From Bradyrhizobium manausense (lineage in GTDB: Bacteria > Pseudomonadota > Alphaproteobacteria > Rhizobiales > Xanthobacteraceae): a stretch of DNA of 64,000 bases. Shown piece after piece: positions 44,541-53,682 of this stretch (position 1 is the stretch's first letter; each line of letters starts with the position of its first letter). The notes below the pieces were generated by a model. That model ran no database searches, was not told the DNA's origin, and was given only the letters and a program-made list of their open reading frames with translations. The stretch lies in the NCBI RefSeq assembly GCF_018131105.1, contig NZ_JAFCJI010000001.1:1364001-1428000 (forward strand). The letters run 5' to 3'. The position numbers were made by a program, and so were the translations under genes.

Positions 44541-46139
44541 ATGACAGCAGCACAGAACGACCGCTCCGCGTCGACGCCCTCCGTGGCCTCGGCGCACGAC
44601 AAGATTCTCATCGTCGACTTCGGCAGCCAGGTGACGCAGCTGATCGCGCGTCGCGTGCGCGAGGACGGCGTCTATTGCGAGATCGTCCCGTTCAACAAGG
44701 CCGAAGCCGCCTTCGTCGAGATGAAGCCGAAAGCGGTGATCCTCTCCGGCGGACCGGAGTCGGTGCATGAGGCCGGCTCGCCCCGCGCCCCGCAGGCCAT
44801 CTTCGATTCCGGCGTGCCCGTGATGGGCATCTGCTACGGCCAGATGACCATGGCGGCCCAGCTCGGCGGCACCGTCGAGGGCGGCCATCACCGCGAATTC
44901 GGCCGCGCCGATGTCGAGGTCAAGGCGCCGAGCAAGCTGTTCGAGGACGTCTGGTCATCAGGCGGCAAGAACCAGGTCTGGATGAGCCATGGCGATCGCA
45001 TCACCAAGATGCCGCCGGGCTTCTCCGTCGCCGGCACCTCGCCGAACGCGCCGTTCGCGATCATCCAGGACGAGACGCGCAAATATTACGGCCTGATGTT
45101 CCACCCCGAAGTGGTGCACACGCCCGACGGCGCAAAACTGATCCGCAATTTCGTCCGCAAGATCGCCGGCCTCACGGGCGACTGGACCATGGGCGCCTTC
45201 CGCGCGGAAGAGATCGCCAAGATCCGCGCGCAAGTCGGCAGGGGCAAGGTGATCTGCGGCCTCTCCGGCGGCGTCGACTCGGCCGTCGCGGCCGTGCTGA
45301 TCCACGAAGCCATCGGCGACCAGCTCACTTGCGTGTTCGTCGATCACGGCATGCTGCGCCTCGACGAGGCCAAGACCGTCGTCGACCTGTTCCGCCACCA
45401 CTACAACATCCCGCTCGTGCACGTGGATGCGTCGAAACAGTTCTTGGGCGAGCTCGAAGGCGTCACCGACCCTGAGACAAAGCGCAAGACCATCGGCCGC
45501 CTCTTCATCGAGGTGTTCGAGCAGGAGGCCAAGAAGCTCGGCGGCGCCGACTTCTTAGCCCAGGGCACGCTCTATCCTGACGTGATCGAGAGCGTCTCCT
45601 TCACCGGCGGCCCCTCGGTGACGATCAAGTCGCACCACAATGTCGGCGGTCTGCCCGAGCGCATGAACATGAAGCTCGTCGAGCCCCTGCGCGAGCTGTT
45701 CAAGGACGAGGTGCGCAAGCTCGGCTACGAGCTCGGTCTCCCCGAAATCTTCGTCGGCCGCCACCCGTTCCCGGGCCCGGGCCTCGCCATCCGTTGCCCC
45801 GGCGACATCACGAAGGACAAGCTCGACATCCTGCGCAAGGCCGATGCCGTCTACATCGATCAGATCCGCAAGCACGGCCTCTACGACGACATCTGGCAGG
45901 CTTTCGCCGTGCTGCTGCCCGTCAAGACGGTGGGCGTCATGGGCGACGGCCGCACCTACGATTATGTCGTGGGCCTGCGCGCCGTCACCTCAACCGACGG
46001 CATGACCGCGGACTTCTACCAGTTCGACATGAAGTTTTTGGGCGAGACCGCCACGCGCATCATCAACGAGGTAAAGGGCGTGAACCGGGTGGTGTACGAC
46101 GTGACCAGCAAGCCGCCTGGGACGATTGAGTGGGAGTAG
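44541..46139 (+). CDS. guaA: GMP synthase (glutamine-hydrolysing)
   Basis: Converts XMP to GMP using glutamine and ATP. Seen: class I glutamine amidotransferase domain ([18 protein letters not shown]; nucleophile in [17 protein letters not shown] with catalytic His and Glu), then the ATP-pyrophosphatase P-loop [11 protein letters not shown], and the C-terminal dimerisation domain with [11 protein letters not shown] and the terminal [11 protein letters not shown] 44541 gives 532 residues; an upstream ATG at 44463 is less likely. guaB is upstream on the same strand. Its last 14 bases overlap the possible TTG start of the next gene. Confidence 0.96.
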   Translation: MTAAQNDRSASTPSVASAHDKILIVDFGSQVTQLIARRVREDGVYCEIVPFNKAEAAFVEMKPKAVILSGGPESVHEAGSPRAPQAIFDSGVPVMGICYGQMTMAAQLGGTVEGGHHREFGRADVEVKAPSKLFEDVWSSGGKNQVWMSHGDRITKMPPGFSVAGTSPNAPFAIIQDETRKYYGLMFHPEVVHTPDGAKLIRNFVRKIAGLTGDWTMGAFRAEEIAKIRAQVGRGKVICGLSGGVDSAVAAVLIHEAIGDQLTCVFVDHGMLRLDEAKTVVDLFRHHYNIPLVHVDASKQFLGELEGVTDPETKRKTIGRLFIEVFEQEAKKLGGADFLAQGTLYPDVIESVSFTGGPSVTIKSHHNVGGLPERMNMKLVEPLRELFKDEVRKLGYELGLPEIFVGRHPFPGPGLAIRCPGDITKDKLDILRKADAVYIDQIRKHGLYDDIWQAFAVLLPVKTVGVMGDGRTYDYVVGLRAVTSTDGMTADFYQFDMKFLGETATRIINEVKGVNRVVYDVTSKPPGTIEWE

Positions 46140-46908
46140 GGGGGGCGGCCGGTTAGGTTTCAAGCGATATGTATTGTCGTCCGACGATCATGAGTTCGTA
46201 GGGCGCATCTACGACCTTTCGATCGTAGAAATGCATTTCGAAACCTACGAGGAACTCTCCAAACACGCTGATTGCAAGTACGCCTACGACGTGAACTATG
46301 CTCTGTCGATGCTGACCCGACGGGTCGAGTCACTCAACATGGTCGGCGGTATGCTATGGCCGAATGGCATGCCGAAGAATTTTAAGACGTTTCCTGTTTC
46401 TCGCTACGAATGGCTCAGGGTATCTGCGGACGCCTTTCTCGGGCGTTACATCTCCGTAGTCGATTGCGCGATGATCCTCGTGAATGAGGTGTTTGAGTGC
46501 GGCCTAGCTTTCGAAGCCTGCACAATTCAGAACTTTAAAAAGGTGCCAATCCCGCGAGATGTATTGACGCACATTAGAGAGATGATTGACGATCAGGGAC
46601 TCTTGCGCAAAGAGCGGAACGGCCGTTTTCACCATGGGTCCGAGCGGGGGTTCAGCTCCGACGATCAGACGTTCCGGATCGCGTCGTTGTTCGAACATCG
46701 ATTCAACGGAATGGTTGGACCCAACGGAAAGCAGCTTCCAATCGAGCGGCTCTTCCGAGAAGGGCTCGTTGAACTTCAGAGGGATTTTAATGGTGTCATG
46801 AGGAGGGTCGTGAAGCAGCTCGATCACCTCTACGATATGCTGTGTCCGGAATTTGAAGGCCGCTTTTCCCCTCGGTTCAAGGCTGGTCCGTTCTCTCGCA
46901 GCGCGTAG
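46126..46908 (+). CDS. HEPN-like protein of unknown function (Cthe_2314-type)
   Basis: An orphan gene with visibly lower G+C and different codon use than its neighbours, suggesting recent transfer. The product is mostly helical. The segment [15 protein letters not shown] (residues about 162-174) fits the HEPN nuclease motif R-x4-H (RNGRFH), as in Cthe_2314-like HEPN proteins. HEPN proteins are often RNases in toxin or defence modules, but no antitoxin or nucleotidyltransferase partner is next to it. The start is unclear: TTG 46126 overlaps guaA; TTG 46174 and ATG 46231 are possible. The stop lies inside a family F repeat. Confidence 0.6.
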   Translation: MSGSRGGGRLGFKRYVLSSDDHEFVGRIYDLSIVEMHFETYEELSKHADCKYAYDVNYALSMLTRRVESLNMVGGMLWPNGMPKNFKTFPVSRYEWLRVSADAFLGRYISVVDCAMILVNEVFECGLAFEACTIQNFKKVPIPRDVLTHIREMIDDQGLLRKERNGRFHHGSERGFSSDDQTFRIASLFEHRFNGMVGPNGKQLPIERLFREGLVELQRDFNGVMRRVVKQLDHLYDMLCPEFEGRFSPRFKAGPFSRSA

Positions 46909-46934
46909 GATGGGTAGAACGCAGCGAAACCCAT
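46903..46934. repeat. Palindromic intergenic repeat, family F copy
   Basis: CGTAGGATGGGTAGAACGCAGCGAAACCCATC matches the repeat at 12859-12890 in its outer arms and its GCAGCG core. The TAG stop of the preceding gene lies within its first bases. Confidence 0.6.
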
Positions 46935-47035
46935 CGCGTCTATAAGAGCACGATTGATCATTGTCGCTTCCGCTCTATCTATCGTACGACTGTCGCGTCC
47001 GCTCAGCGAAGAATGAATCTCGAAAGGAGCCGCGC

Positions 47036-47797
47036 ATGAAGGTCCACGAGAAGTCGAAGGGCTATCACGAGGGCGCCAAGGATTATGTCTCGGGCCGTCC
47101 AGGCTATCCGGCCGAAGCGGTGACCTGGCTCCGCGAAGTGATTGGGGTCGTGCCTGGCAAGAAGGTTCTCGAGGTCGGCGCCGGCACCGGCAAGTTTCTG
47201 CGGACGCTGAAGGACGCTGGCGGCGACATCGTCGCGCTCGAACCGATCGAGGAGATGCGCGCCGAACTGGTGCGGGCGTTTCCGGACGTCACCGCTCTTT
47301 CCGGGACGGCGGATGAGATTCCGCTTCCCGATGGCTCGGTCGATGCCGTGGTCTGCGCGCAGGCGTTCCACTGGTTCGCAACGTCCAGCGCGGTCGCGGA
47401 GATGCGGCGCGTGTTGACCCCTGGCGGCATGCTCGGGCTGATCTGGAATGGCCGGGACGAAAGCATGCCGTGGGTCGCCGCATTGTCGAAAATCCTCGAT
47501 CGGCGTGAGGGCGATACGCCGCGCTATCTCACCGGCGCGTGGCGAAAGGTCTTCCCGGCGCCCGGGCTCGAATTCGTCGGTGAGCGTCACGCTCGCAACA
47601 GCCATGTCGGAACCGTCGAGCAAGTCGTCGTCAAACGGACGCTGTCGGTGAGCTTCATCGCCGGGCTGCCGGCAGAGCAGCGCAACGAGGTCGAGAGCGA
47701 AGTCCGGGCTCTGATCGCGCGCACGCCCGAACTCGCCGGCGGTGGGGAGATCGCATTCCCTTACGAGACCAGCATGTTCGCCTATCGGAAGGTCTGA
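47036..47797 (+). CDS. Class I SAM-dependent methyltransferase
   Basis: A 253-residue small-molecule-type methyltransferase. Seen: SAM motif I VLEVGAGTGKFLRTL, the acidic end of strand 2 in IVALEPIEEM, PDGSVDAVVCAQAFHWF (motif for a Methyltransf_11 protein, with the conserved FHWF) and RRVLTPGGMLGLIW. GAAAGGAGC precedes the ATG at 47036. Stands alone between the HEPN-like gene and a serine hydrolase. The substrate is unknown. Confidence 0.86.
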   Translation: MKVHEKSKGYHEGAKDYVSGRPGYPAEAVTWLREVIGVVPGKKVLEVGAGTGKFLRTLKDAGGDIVALEPIEEMRAELVRAFPDVTALSGTADEIPLPDGSVDAVVCAQAFHWFATSSAVAEMRRVLTPGGMLGLIWNGRDESMPWVAALSKILDRREGDTPRYLTGAWRKVFPAPGLEFVGERHARNSHVGTVEQVVVKRTLSVSFIAGLPAEQRNEVESEVRALIARTPELAGGGEIAFPYETSMFAYRKV

Positions 47798-47901
47798 CGG
47801 GCGAGCGGGCGACTGAGCGACGACCACCTCCGCGCAAACGCTGGATGTGGGGTCTGTGCTGTCATGGTACGACACTGGCGTCCTCGTCGGAGCCCGTGTT
47901 C

Positions 47902-49161
47902 ATGTCAGTCCAAGCCAGCGCAGCCCAGCCGCCCGCCACTTCATCTGAGTCCGATCCCGAAGCCCTCGGCTGGATGCAGGGCTTCCCACCGTCCCCCGAT
48001 CGCCTCATCACCTTCCAGGACGGCTCGTTCCGCAGCTTCCCCGAACTGCGCTGGGCCTGGAGCAACATCCGCCAACTCGTGCCGACCGTAAACGTCTGGC
48101 GCGGGGCGGGGCCTGCATCTCCGCTGCCGCGCGCGGAGCAGGATATCGGTGCGGTCGCCTCGACCACGATGGACGGGCGGCCCATGACCTTCGCGAAGAT
48201 GCTGGAGGAGACGTACGCCGACGGCATCGCCGTATTGCATCGGGGCAAGCTGATCTATGAACGCTATTTTGGCGCGCTGAAGCCGCACAAGCCGCATATC
48301 GCGATGTCGGTGACGAAGTCGTTCACCGGCACGCTCGCCGGCATCCTGATCGCCGAGGGCAAGATCGATCCGCAGGCGCCTGTGACGGACTATGTGCCGG
48401 AGCTGAAGGCGAGCGCGTTTGGTGATGCGCGCGTGCACGAGGCCATGGATATGACCACGGGCCTCGAATACACCGAAGTCTACACCGACAAGAATTCGCA
48501 CGTGTGGGGCTTGCGGCGCGCCAACGGCATGGCGCCGATTCCGCCGGACTATGACGGCGCCACCAATATCTTCGATTTCCTCGTCGGGCAGCAGAAGCAG
48601 GGCGAGCACGGCAAGGCGTTTTCCTACAAGACAGTCAATTCCGATGTGCTGGCCTTTATCATCAGGCGGGCCAGCGGCATGACGCTGTCCGATCTTCTCT
48701 CCGAGCGGATCTGGCAGCCGATGGGTGCGGAGGAGGACGCGCATTACCATGTCGATCGCATCGGCACCGAGAGCGGTGGCGGCGGCCTCTCGACGACGCT
48801 GCGCGATCTCGCCCGCTTTGGTGAGACCATCCGCAATCACGGCCGCTTCAACGGCCGCCAGATCGTGCCGTCGCAGGTCGTCGAGGACATCGCGCGCGGC
48901 GGCGACCCCGAAAAGTTCCGGCCTGCCGGCTACACCACGCTGCCTGGCGCCTCCTATCGCAATCAATGGTGGGTCACGCACAACGCCCACGGCGCCTACA
49001 TGGCGCGCGGCGTGCATGGGCAGGGCATCTACATCGATCCCAAAGCCGAGATGGTGATCGCGCGCTACGCCTCGCATCCCGTCGCGGGCAACGCGGCCAA
49101 CGATCCCGTGACGTTGCCGGCCTACATGGCGCTGGCGAAGGAGCTGATGGCGGGCGGGTAG
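47902..49161 (+). CDS. Serine hydrolase, class C beta-lactamase/esterase family
   Basis: A beta-lactamase-fold hydrolase of 419 residues, probably an esterase, amidase or peptidase, not an antibiotic lactamase. Seen: the SxxK motif MSVTKSFTG near residue 137, a Tyr in FSYKTVNSD as candidate second motif, and GHG-like Gly-rich strand GVHGQGIYIDP near the end. No signal peptide is evident, so it should be cytosolic. CGGAG lies 11 bases before the ATG at 47902. No operon partner. Confidence 0.82.
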   Translation: MSVQASAAQPPATSSESDPEALGWMQGFPPSPDRLITFQDGSFRSFPELRWAWSNIRQLVPTVNVWRGAGPASPLPRAEQDIGAVASTTMDGRPMTFAKMLEETYADGIAVLHRGKLIYERYFGALKPHKPHIAMSVTKSFTGTLAGILIAEGKIDPQAPVTDYVPELKASAFGDARVHEAMDMTTGLEYTEVYTDKNSHVWGLRRANGMAPIPPDYDGATNIFDFLVGQQKQGEHGKAFSYKTVNSDVLAFIIRRASGMTLSDLLSERIWQPMGAEEDAHYHVDRIGTESGGGGLSTTLRDLARFGETIRNHGRFNGRQIVPSQVVEDIARGGDPEKFRPAGYTTLPGASYRNQWWVTHNAHGAYMARGVHGQGIYIDPKAEMVIARYASHPVAGNAANDPVTLPAYMALAKELMAGG

Positions 49162-49178
49162 GGGGGCCATACACTCGC

Positions 49179-49283
49179 TGTCATCGCCCGATTTAATCGG
49201 GCGATCCAGTATTCCAGAGACGATCGTGATTGACCGAGAGGCCGCGGCGTACTGGGTCGCCCGGTCGAGCCGGGCGACGACAG
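49179..49283. repeat. Palindromic intergenic repeat, family I (ctgtcatcgcccg...cgggcgacgacag)
   Basis: CTGTCATCGCCCGATTTAATCGGGCGATCCAGTA pairs with TACTGGGTCGCCCGGTCGAGCCGGGCGACGACAG; each arm also folds into its own hairpin. It follows the serine hydrolase stop. Confidence 0.75.
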
Positions 49284-49358
49284 TGTGCGAAACCGCAAGA
49301 TCGGTCGAGCGCATCACGGCCATCATCGCCTAACTGCATCCGCCACGGAGGAGGGACG

Positions 49359-50237
49359 ATGACGGCGGCACTGCAAAACTATCAGGCCCGGATGCGGCGC
49401 GTGCTGGACCATATCGACCGGCATCTCGACGCTGACCTGGACCTGGACAGTCTGAGCGGCGTTGCGGCGTTCTCGAAATTCCATTTCCACCGGCAGTTCA
49501 TGGCGACCTTCGGTCTGTCCGTGCATCGCTATGTGCAGCTGGCGCGCATGAAGCGCGCGTCCTACCTGCTGGCTTACACGGATGCGCAGAGCGTGACTGA
49601 AATCGCGATGGATGCCGGTTACGACGCACCCGATGCCTTCGCCCGCGCCTTTCGGCAACGGTTTGGGCAATCACCGTCGTCGTTCCGGAAGTCTCCCGAT
49701 TGGGAGCCGTGGCTTGCGGCCTTCGGGCCCCTCGATAGCGCAAGGAGCAAGCTCATGAAGACGTTTACCGCCGACGACGTGACGATCCGCGACGTGCCCA
49801 CCACGAAGGTTGCGATCATGGAGCATCGCGGCAGCCCTGCGACGCTCGGCACCACCATCCAGCGGTTCATCGCATGGCGCAAAGCCGCCAATCTGCATCC
49901 CAGCACAAGTCCGACCTTCACGGTCTGGCGTTCGGAGCGGCGTCCCGCACGGCCGGCCGATTACAGCATCGATCTTTGTGCCGGGACCGATCAGCCAGTC
50001 GAGGCGCACGGCGAAGACATCAAGGCCGGCGAGATATCAGGCGGACGCTGCGCCGTGCTGCGCGTCGTCGGCTTCACGGACAATCTCGAGCCGGCCGCGC
50101 TCTACCTCTATCGCGACTGGCTTCCGGCCAGCGGCGAGGAAGCGCGCGACTTCCCGATCTATTGCCAGCGGCTGAGCTTCTTTCCCGACGTGCCGGAGCA
50201 TGAAACCGTAGCGGAGCTGTTTCTGCCGCTGAAGTAG
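49359..50237 (+). CDS. AraC-family regulator with C-terminal GyrI-like effector domain
   Basis: 292 residues: two N-terminal HTH motifs (FSKFHFHRQFMATFGL and EIAMDAGYDAPDAFARAFRQ, then FGQSPSSFRKS), and from about residue 128 a GyrI/SbmC-like ligand domain (VTIRDVPTTKVAIMEHRGSP to the end), as in Rob/BmrR-type regulators that sense small hydrophobic molecules. GGAGGAGG precedes the ATG at 49359. No obvious target beside it. Confidence 0.88.
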   Translation: MTAALQNYQARMRRVLDHIDRHLDADLDLDSLSGVAAFSKFHFHRQFMATFGLSVHRYVQLARMKRASYLLAYTDAQSVTEIAMDAGYDAPDAFARAFRQRFGQSPSSFRKSPDWEPWLAAFGPLDSARSKLMKTFTADDVTIRDVPTTKVAIMEHRGSPATLGTTIQRFIAWRKAANLHPSTSPTFTVWRSERRPARPADYSIDLCAGTDQPVEAHGEDIKAGEISGGRCAVLRVVGFTDNLEPAALYLYRDWLPASGEEARDFPIYCQRLSFFPDVPEHETVAELFLPLK

Positions 50238-50306
50238 GCGGGGGCGCAGGGCGGATGACGCCGACCGACTGCACTTCGCGCAGCCGCGGGCTGATCCGCC
50301 CTACGG
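50237..50306. repeat. Palindromic intergenic repeat, family J (gcagggcggat...atccgccct)
   Basis: CGCAGGGCGGATGACGCC and GGGCTGATCCGCCCTACGG pair around a GC-rich centre. It fills the gap between two convergent genes. Confidence 0.55.
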
Positions 50307-50798
50307 TCTCCCCATCTTCTCGAACCTCTTCACCAGCCGATCCCGCTTCAGCCGCGACAAACGCTGGATCCAGAACACCCCGTCGAGCTGGTCGATCTCG
50401 TGCTGATGGCAGACGGCGCGCAAGGCTTCGGACTCCTCGCTCTGCGCGCTGCCGTCGAGATCCTGATAGCTGATCCGCACGCGGGCGTGGCGCTGGACGT
50501 CGTCGTTGACGCCGGGCATCGAGACGCTGCCCTCCTTGTGCAGGATCATCTCGGGCGAGGCCCATTCAATCTGCGGATTGACGTAGGTCTGCGGACCCAC
50601 CTTCGCGTCGAGCTCGAGCACGACGAGCCGCAGGGGCACGCCGATATGCGGCGCCGTGATGCCGATGCCGGGCGCGGCCCGCATCGTCTCCAGCAGATCG
50701 GCCGCCAACTCCCGCAGTCCGTCATCGAAGGCGGTGACGGGGCGGGCCGGCATTGCCAGCCGGCGGTCGGGATAGCGGACGATCGGACGAATGGCCAT
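50301..50798 (-). CDS. Peptide deformylase homologue with altered active site
   Basis: A peptide-deformylase-fold protein of 165 residues, but key residues differ from active enzymes. Motif 1 is GIGITAPH (44-51; normal GxGxAAxQ), motif 2 reads EGSVS (residues 89-93; normal EGCLS, the Cys being a metal ligand), and motif 3 is HEIDQ (133-137; normal HExDH, second His a metal ligand). Two of the three metal ligands and the oxyanion Gln are thus replaced. GTAGGAG precedes the ATG. Either a catalytically dead paralogue or one with another function; a normal deformylase should exist elsewhere in the genome. Confidence 0.85.
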   Translation of the reverse strand: MAIRPIVRYPDRRLAMPARPVTAFDDGLRELAADLLETMRAAPGIGITAPHIGVPLRLVVLELDAKVGPQTYVNPQIEWASPEMILHKEGSVSMPGVNDDVQRHARVRISYQDLDGSAQSEESEALRAVCHQHEIDQLDGVFWIQRLSRLKRDRLVKRFEKMGRP

Positions 50799-50848
50799 GA
50801 AGGGCTCCTACCACTCACGGGGGAGTGAAGCACCCCGTTCTTGACGGC

Positions 50849-50865
50849 CTACCAACTGGTAGGTA
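50849..50865. promoter_or_regulatory. Operator upstream of TetR gene (copy 1)
   Basis: CTACCAACTGGTAGGTA has palindromic core CTACCA-AC-TGGTAG and lies 10 bases before the TetR ATG at 50876. A 16/17 identical copy lies upstream of the following gene (51531-51547). Autoregulation is inferred. Confidence 0.65.
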
Positions 50866-50875
50866 GTTGAAGGCC

Positions 50876-51460
50876 ATGACCAATGTTTCCTCGACCGCCG
50901 ACGACATCCTGGCCTGCGCCCGCACGCTGATCATCGCGGGCGGCTATAACGGCTTCAGCTACGCAGACGTCGCCGAGATCGTCGGCATCCGCAAGCCGAG
51001 CATCCACCACCATTTCGCGAGCAAGGTCGATCTGGTCCGCACGCTCGTCTCGCGCTATCGCGAGGAGGCGGAGGCGGGACTGGCAGCGCTCGAGCGCAAC
51101 GTCCCTGACCCGCGCGAGCAGCTGAAAAGCTATGTCGGATACTGGGAGGCGTGCATTCGCGACGCGACGGCGCCGTTCTGCGTCTGCGCGCTGCTGGCCA
51201 GCGAGCTTCCGATCCTGCCGGAGGAGGTGGCGCTCGAAGTCCGTTCGCATTTCCGCGCACTGGCATCGTGGCTGACGTCGGTGATGGAGCGCGGCAAGCG
51301 GAAGGGGCAGCTGAAATTCTCCAGCACGGCACGGGTCGAGGCTGAAGGATTTATGGCGACCATTCACGGCGCGATGCTGTCGGCGCGCGCTTATGGCGAT
51401 CCCAAAATGTTCGGTGTGATCACCGCGCCGCTGCTGGAGCGGCTGTCCGCCAGGCACTGA
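50876..51460 (+). CDS. TetR/AcrR family regulator
   Basis: 194 residues. N-terminal HTH GFSYADVAEIVGIRKPSIHHHFASK, the HHHF variant of the aromatic motif, and a helical C-terminal domain with two Cys in PFCVCALLASE, seen in TetR regulators of redox or aldehyde stress. The ATG at 50876 is preferred over TTG 50867. The same 17-base operator stands before this gene and before the next, so it probably represses both itself and the downstream membrane-protein gene. Confidence 0.87.
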   Translation: MTNVSSTADDILACARTLIIAGGYNGFSYADVAEIVGIRKPSIHHHFASKVDLVRTLVSRYREEAEAGLAALERNVPDPREQLKSYVGYWEACIRDATAPFCVCALLASELPILPEEVALEVRSHFRALASWLTSVMERGKRKGQLKFSSTARVEAEGFMATIHGAMLSARAYGDPKMFGVITAPLLERLSARH

Positions 51461-51530
51461 GAGATACCGGCAAGACGACAACGACACCTCGCATGCGTGC
51501 CGGGTGAACGCTTCCTGATGCGCGTGATGA

Positions 51531-51547
51531 CTACCAACTAGTAGGTA
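51531..51547. promoter_or_regulatory. Operator upstream of membrane-protein gene (copy 2)
   Basis: CTACCAACTAGTAGGTA differs from the copy at 50849-50865 by one base and lies 14 bases before the ATG at 51562. The same TetR protein is the natural candidate regulator. Confidence 0.65.
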
Positions 51548-51561
51548 AAGGAATGAAGGCA

Positions 51562-52152
51562 ATGGCTCATCCTCACATGAATCTCGTTCGCGACGATCGC
51601 GAGCAATGGCTCAAGCAATACTATTTCCTCCGCGCGGCTTTCTCGGTCGCCTGGGTCGCTGCCGCGTTTGCCGTTGGGTCGAAGTCTCCGGCGATCGCGG
51701 GCGCTTTGCTCGTGCTCTATCCGGCATGGGACGCCGCGGCCAATCTCGTCGACGCCATGCGCAGCGGCGGCCTCGCGCGAAATCGCACGCAGGCGCTGAA
51801 CGTTCTGGTCAGCCTCGTCACCACCGTCGCGGTCATCGTCGCCCTGCAAGCGAGCATGAATTGGGTGCTCGGCGTCTTCGGTGCCTGGGCGATCCTGTCC
51901 GGACTGCTCCAACTGGGCACCGCCATCCGGCGCTGGAAAAGTTTTGGCGCGCAATGGGCGATGGTGCTCAGCGGCGGTCAGTCGGCACTCGCCGGCGGCT
52001 TCTTCATCGCACAAGCCTTGACGCCCGCGGTGCCGTCGATCGCGAACGTCGCGGGCTATGCGGGGGTCGGCGCGCTCTACTTCCTGGTCTCGGCCGTGTG
52101 GCTCACCGTCAGTGATTGGCGCCGGCGTGCCAGGCAGGCCGAGTTGGGCTGA
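51562..52152 (+). CDS. DUF308-like integral membrane protein under TetR control
   Basis: A predicted inner-membrane protein of about 196 residues with some six hydrophobic segments (FLRAAFSVAWVAAAFAVG, ALLVLYPAWDAAANLV, LVTTVAVIVALQ, WVLGVFGAWAILSGL, VLSGGQSALAGGFFIA, VGALYFLVSAVWLTV). The pattern resembles DUF308/HdeD-like proteins. AAGGA sits 9 bases before ATG 51562; the ATG at 51553 lies too close to it. Operator copy 2 stands before it, so it is the clear target of the neighbouring TetR. Function unknown. Confidence 0.75.
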   Translation: MAHPHMNLVRDDREQWLKQYYFLRAAFSVAWVAAAFAVGSKSPAIAGALLVLYPAWDAAANLVDAMRSGGLARNRTQALNVLVSLVTTVAVIVALQASMNWVLGVFGAWAILSGLLQLGTAIRRWKSFGAQWAMVLSGGQSALAGGFFIAQALTPAVPSIANVAGYAGVGALYFLVSAVWLTVSDWRRRARQAELG

Positions 52153-52448
52153 CGCGATCATGTGTGCGGGATCGTGACATGATGTTTCAGGTCGCCGGCA
52201 TCCAAGTGGTTGATCCCGCTGCTGCCGGCTACTGTGCATGGGGTTGTTTTCGATGTTTTGATCAGCTCGATCGAAAAACACACCGATCGATCCGGGGCGA
52301 GACCGTCCTGACATCTGCTGCCAGTGCTCGCTGCGGAACCATGCGCCGGCAGCGGTCGCGAACACCCGCGAAATAAAGTAGGGTCGTCTGTCTGCTTTCG
52401 CCGTTTCCATTCGTCTTCCACCCAGACAGACCTGACGGGAGACATTCA
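52153..52448. other. 296-base gap with an inverted repeat, no gene seen
   Basis: GTTTTCGAT (52246-52254) and ATCGAAAAAC (52270-52279) form an inverted repeat around TGTTTTGATCAGCTCG-like spacer. No open frame with a plausible ribosome site or family is seen. The promoter of the downstream MFS gene should lie here. Confidence 0.4.
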
Positions 52449-53675
52449 ATGACTGCTTCCAGATATCGCTGGGTGATCGTCGCCGCCGGCGGCTTGCTCG
52501 GCTGCGTCGCCATCGGCGGCATGTTTTCACTGCCGGTGTTCCTGCAGCCGATCGCCAAGGACACCGGCTGGTCCGTGACCGGCATCTCCAGCGCGATGAC
52601 CATCGGCTTTCTCGCGATGGCCTGCACCAGCATGGCCTGGGGCACGCTGACAGACAGGTTCGGTCCGCTGCCGGTGGTGCTGACGGGGTCGATCGTGCTG
52701 GCGCTGAGCCTGTTCGCCGCGAGCCACGCCACCTCGCTGATCGCGTTCCAGTTCGTGTTCGGCCTGCTGGTCGGCTCCTCCTGCGCCGCGATCTTCGCGC
52801 CGATGATGGCAACCGTGACCGGCTGGTTCGACACTCATCGCAGCCTCGCGGTCTCGCTGGTGTCGGCCGGCATGGGCGTCGCGCCGATGACGATGGCGCC
52901 GTTCGCGGCCTGGCTGGCGTCCCATCATGACTGGCGCACCGCGATGCAGATCGTGTCGCTGGTGGTGGCCGTCATCATGATTCCGGTCGCGCTGCTGGTC
53001 CGCCGTCCGCCGGCGCTGGCGCATTCGCCGGTCGCGGCGGCAGGTCCGGGCGGCCCGCAATCCGAGCTGACGGTGGGCGAAGCGCTGCGCTCGCCGCAAT
53101 TCCTGATCCTGATCGCGACCAATTTCTTCTGCTGCGCCACCCATTCCGGCCCGATCATCCACACCGTCAGCTATGCCGTGAGCTGCGGCATTCCGCTGAT
53201 CGCTGCGGTGACGATCTACAGCGTCGAGGGCCTCGCCGGCCTCGGCGGCCGCATCGCCTTCGGCCTGATGGGCGATCGCTTAGGGGCCAAGCGCGTGCTG
53301 GTCGGGGGCTTGCTCGCGCAGGCCTTCGGCGCGCTCGCTTATGTCTTCGCCCATCAGCTCACGACCTTCTACATGGTCGCGACGGTGTTCGGCTTCATCT
53401 ATGCCGGCACCATGCCGCTCTATGCGGTGATCATCCGCGAGAACTTCCCGCTCAAGATGATGGGCACCGTGATCGGCGGCACGGCGATGGCGGGCAGCCT
53501 CGGCATGGCGACCGGCCCGCTTGCCGGCGGCCTGATCTACGACGCGTTCTCGAGCTACGCTTGGCTCTATATCGGCTCCTGGGCGATGGGTCTCGGCGCG
53601 TTCCTGATGGCGATGACGTTCCGCCCGTTCCCGAAGCCGCAAAGCCAACCTGCGCCAGCCCCGGTTGCGGCTTGA
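52449..53675 (+). CDS. MFS transporter (12 membrane segments)
   Basis: A 408-residue permease. Seen: RWVIVAAGGLLGCVAIGGMF in helix 1, DTGWSVTGISSAMTIGF, the A motif WGTLTDRFGPLPV, a central loop around residue 190-205, and LGGRIAFGLMGDRLGAKRV repeating motif A in the second half. Closest in look to the OFA/monocarboxylate group, like the permease at 7979-9274. GGGAGA precedes the ATG. Substrate unknown. A hairpin lies between its stop and the convergent HTH-GNAT gene. Confidence 0.84.
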   Translation: MTASRYRWVIVAAGGLLGCVAIGGMFSLPVFLQPIAKDTGWSVTGISSAMTIGFLAMACTSMAWGTLTDRFGPLPVVLTGSIVLALSLFAASHATSLIAFQFVFGLLVGSSCAAIFAPMMATVTGWFDTHRSLAVSLVSAGMGVAPMTMAPFAAWLASHHDWRTAMQIVSLVVAVIMIPVALLVRRPPALAHSPVAAAGPGGPQSELTVGEALRSPQFLILIATNFFCCATHSGPIIHTVSYAVSCGIPLIAAVTIYSVEGLAGLGGRIAFGLMGDRLGAKRVLVGGLLAQAFGALAYVFAHQLTTFYMVATVFGFIYAGTMPLYAVIIRENFPLKMMGTVIGGTAMAGSLGMATGPLAGGLIYDAFSSYAWLYIGSWAMGLGAFLMAMTFRPFPKPQSQPAPAPVAA

Positions 53676-53682
53676 GAGGAAC

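Noticed and set aside
52116..52376. Open frame crossing the end of the DUF308-like gene into the next gap
   Set aside because: No ribosome site, no known motifs; it overlaps the end of a better-supported gene.
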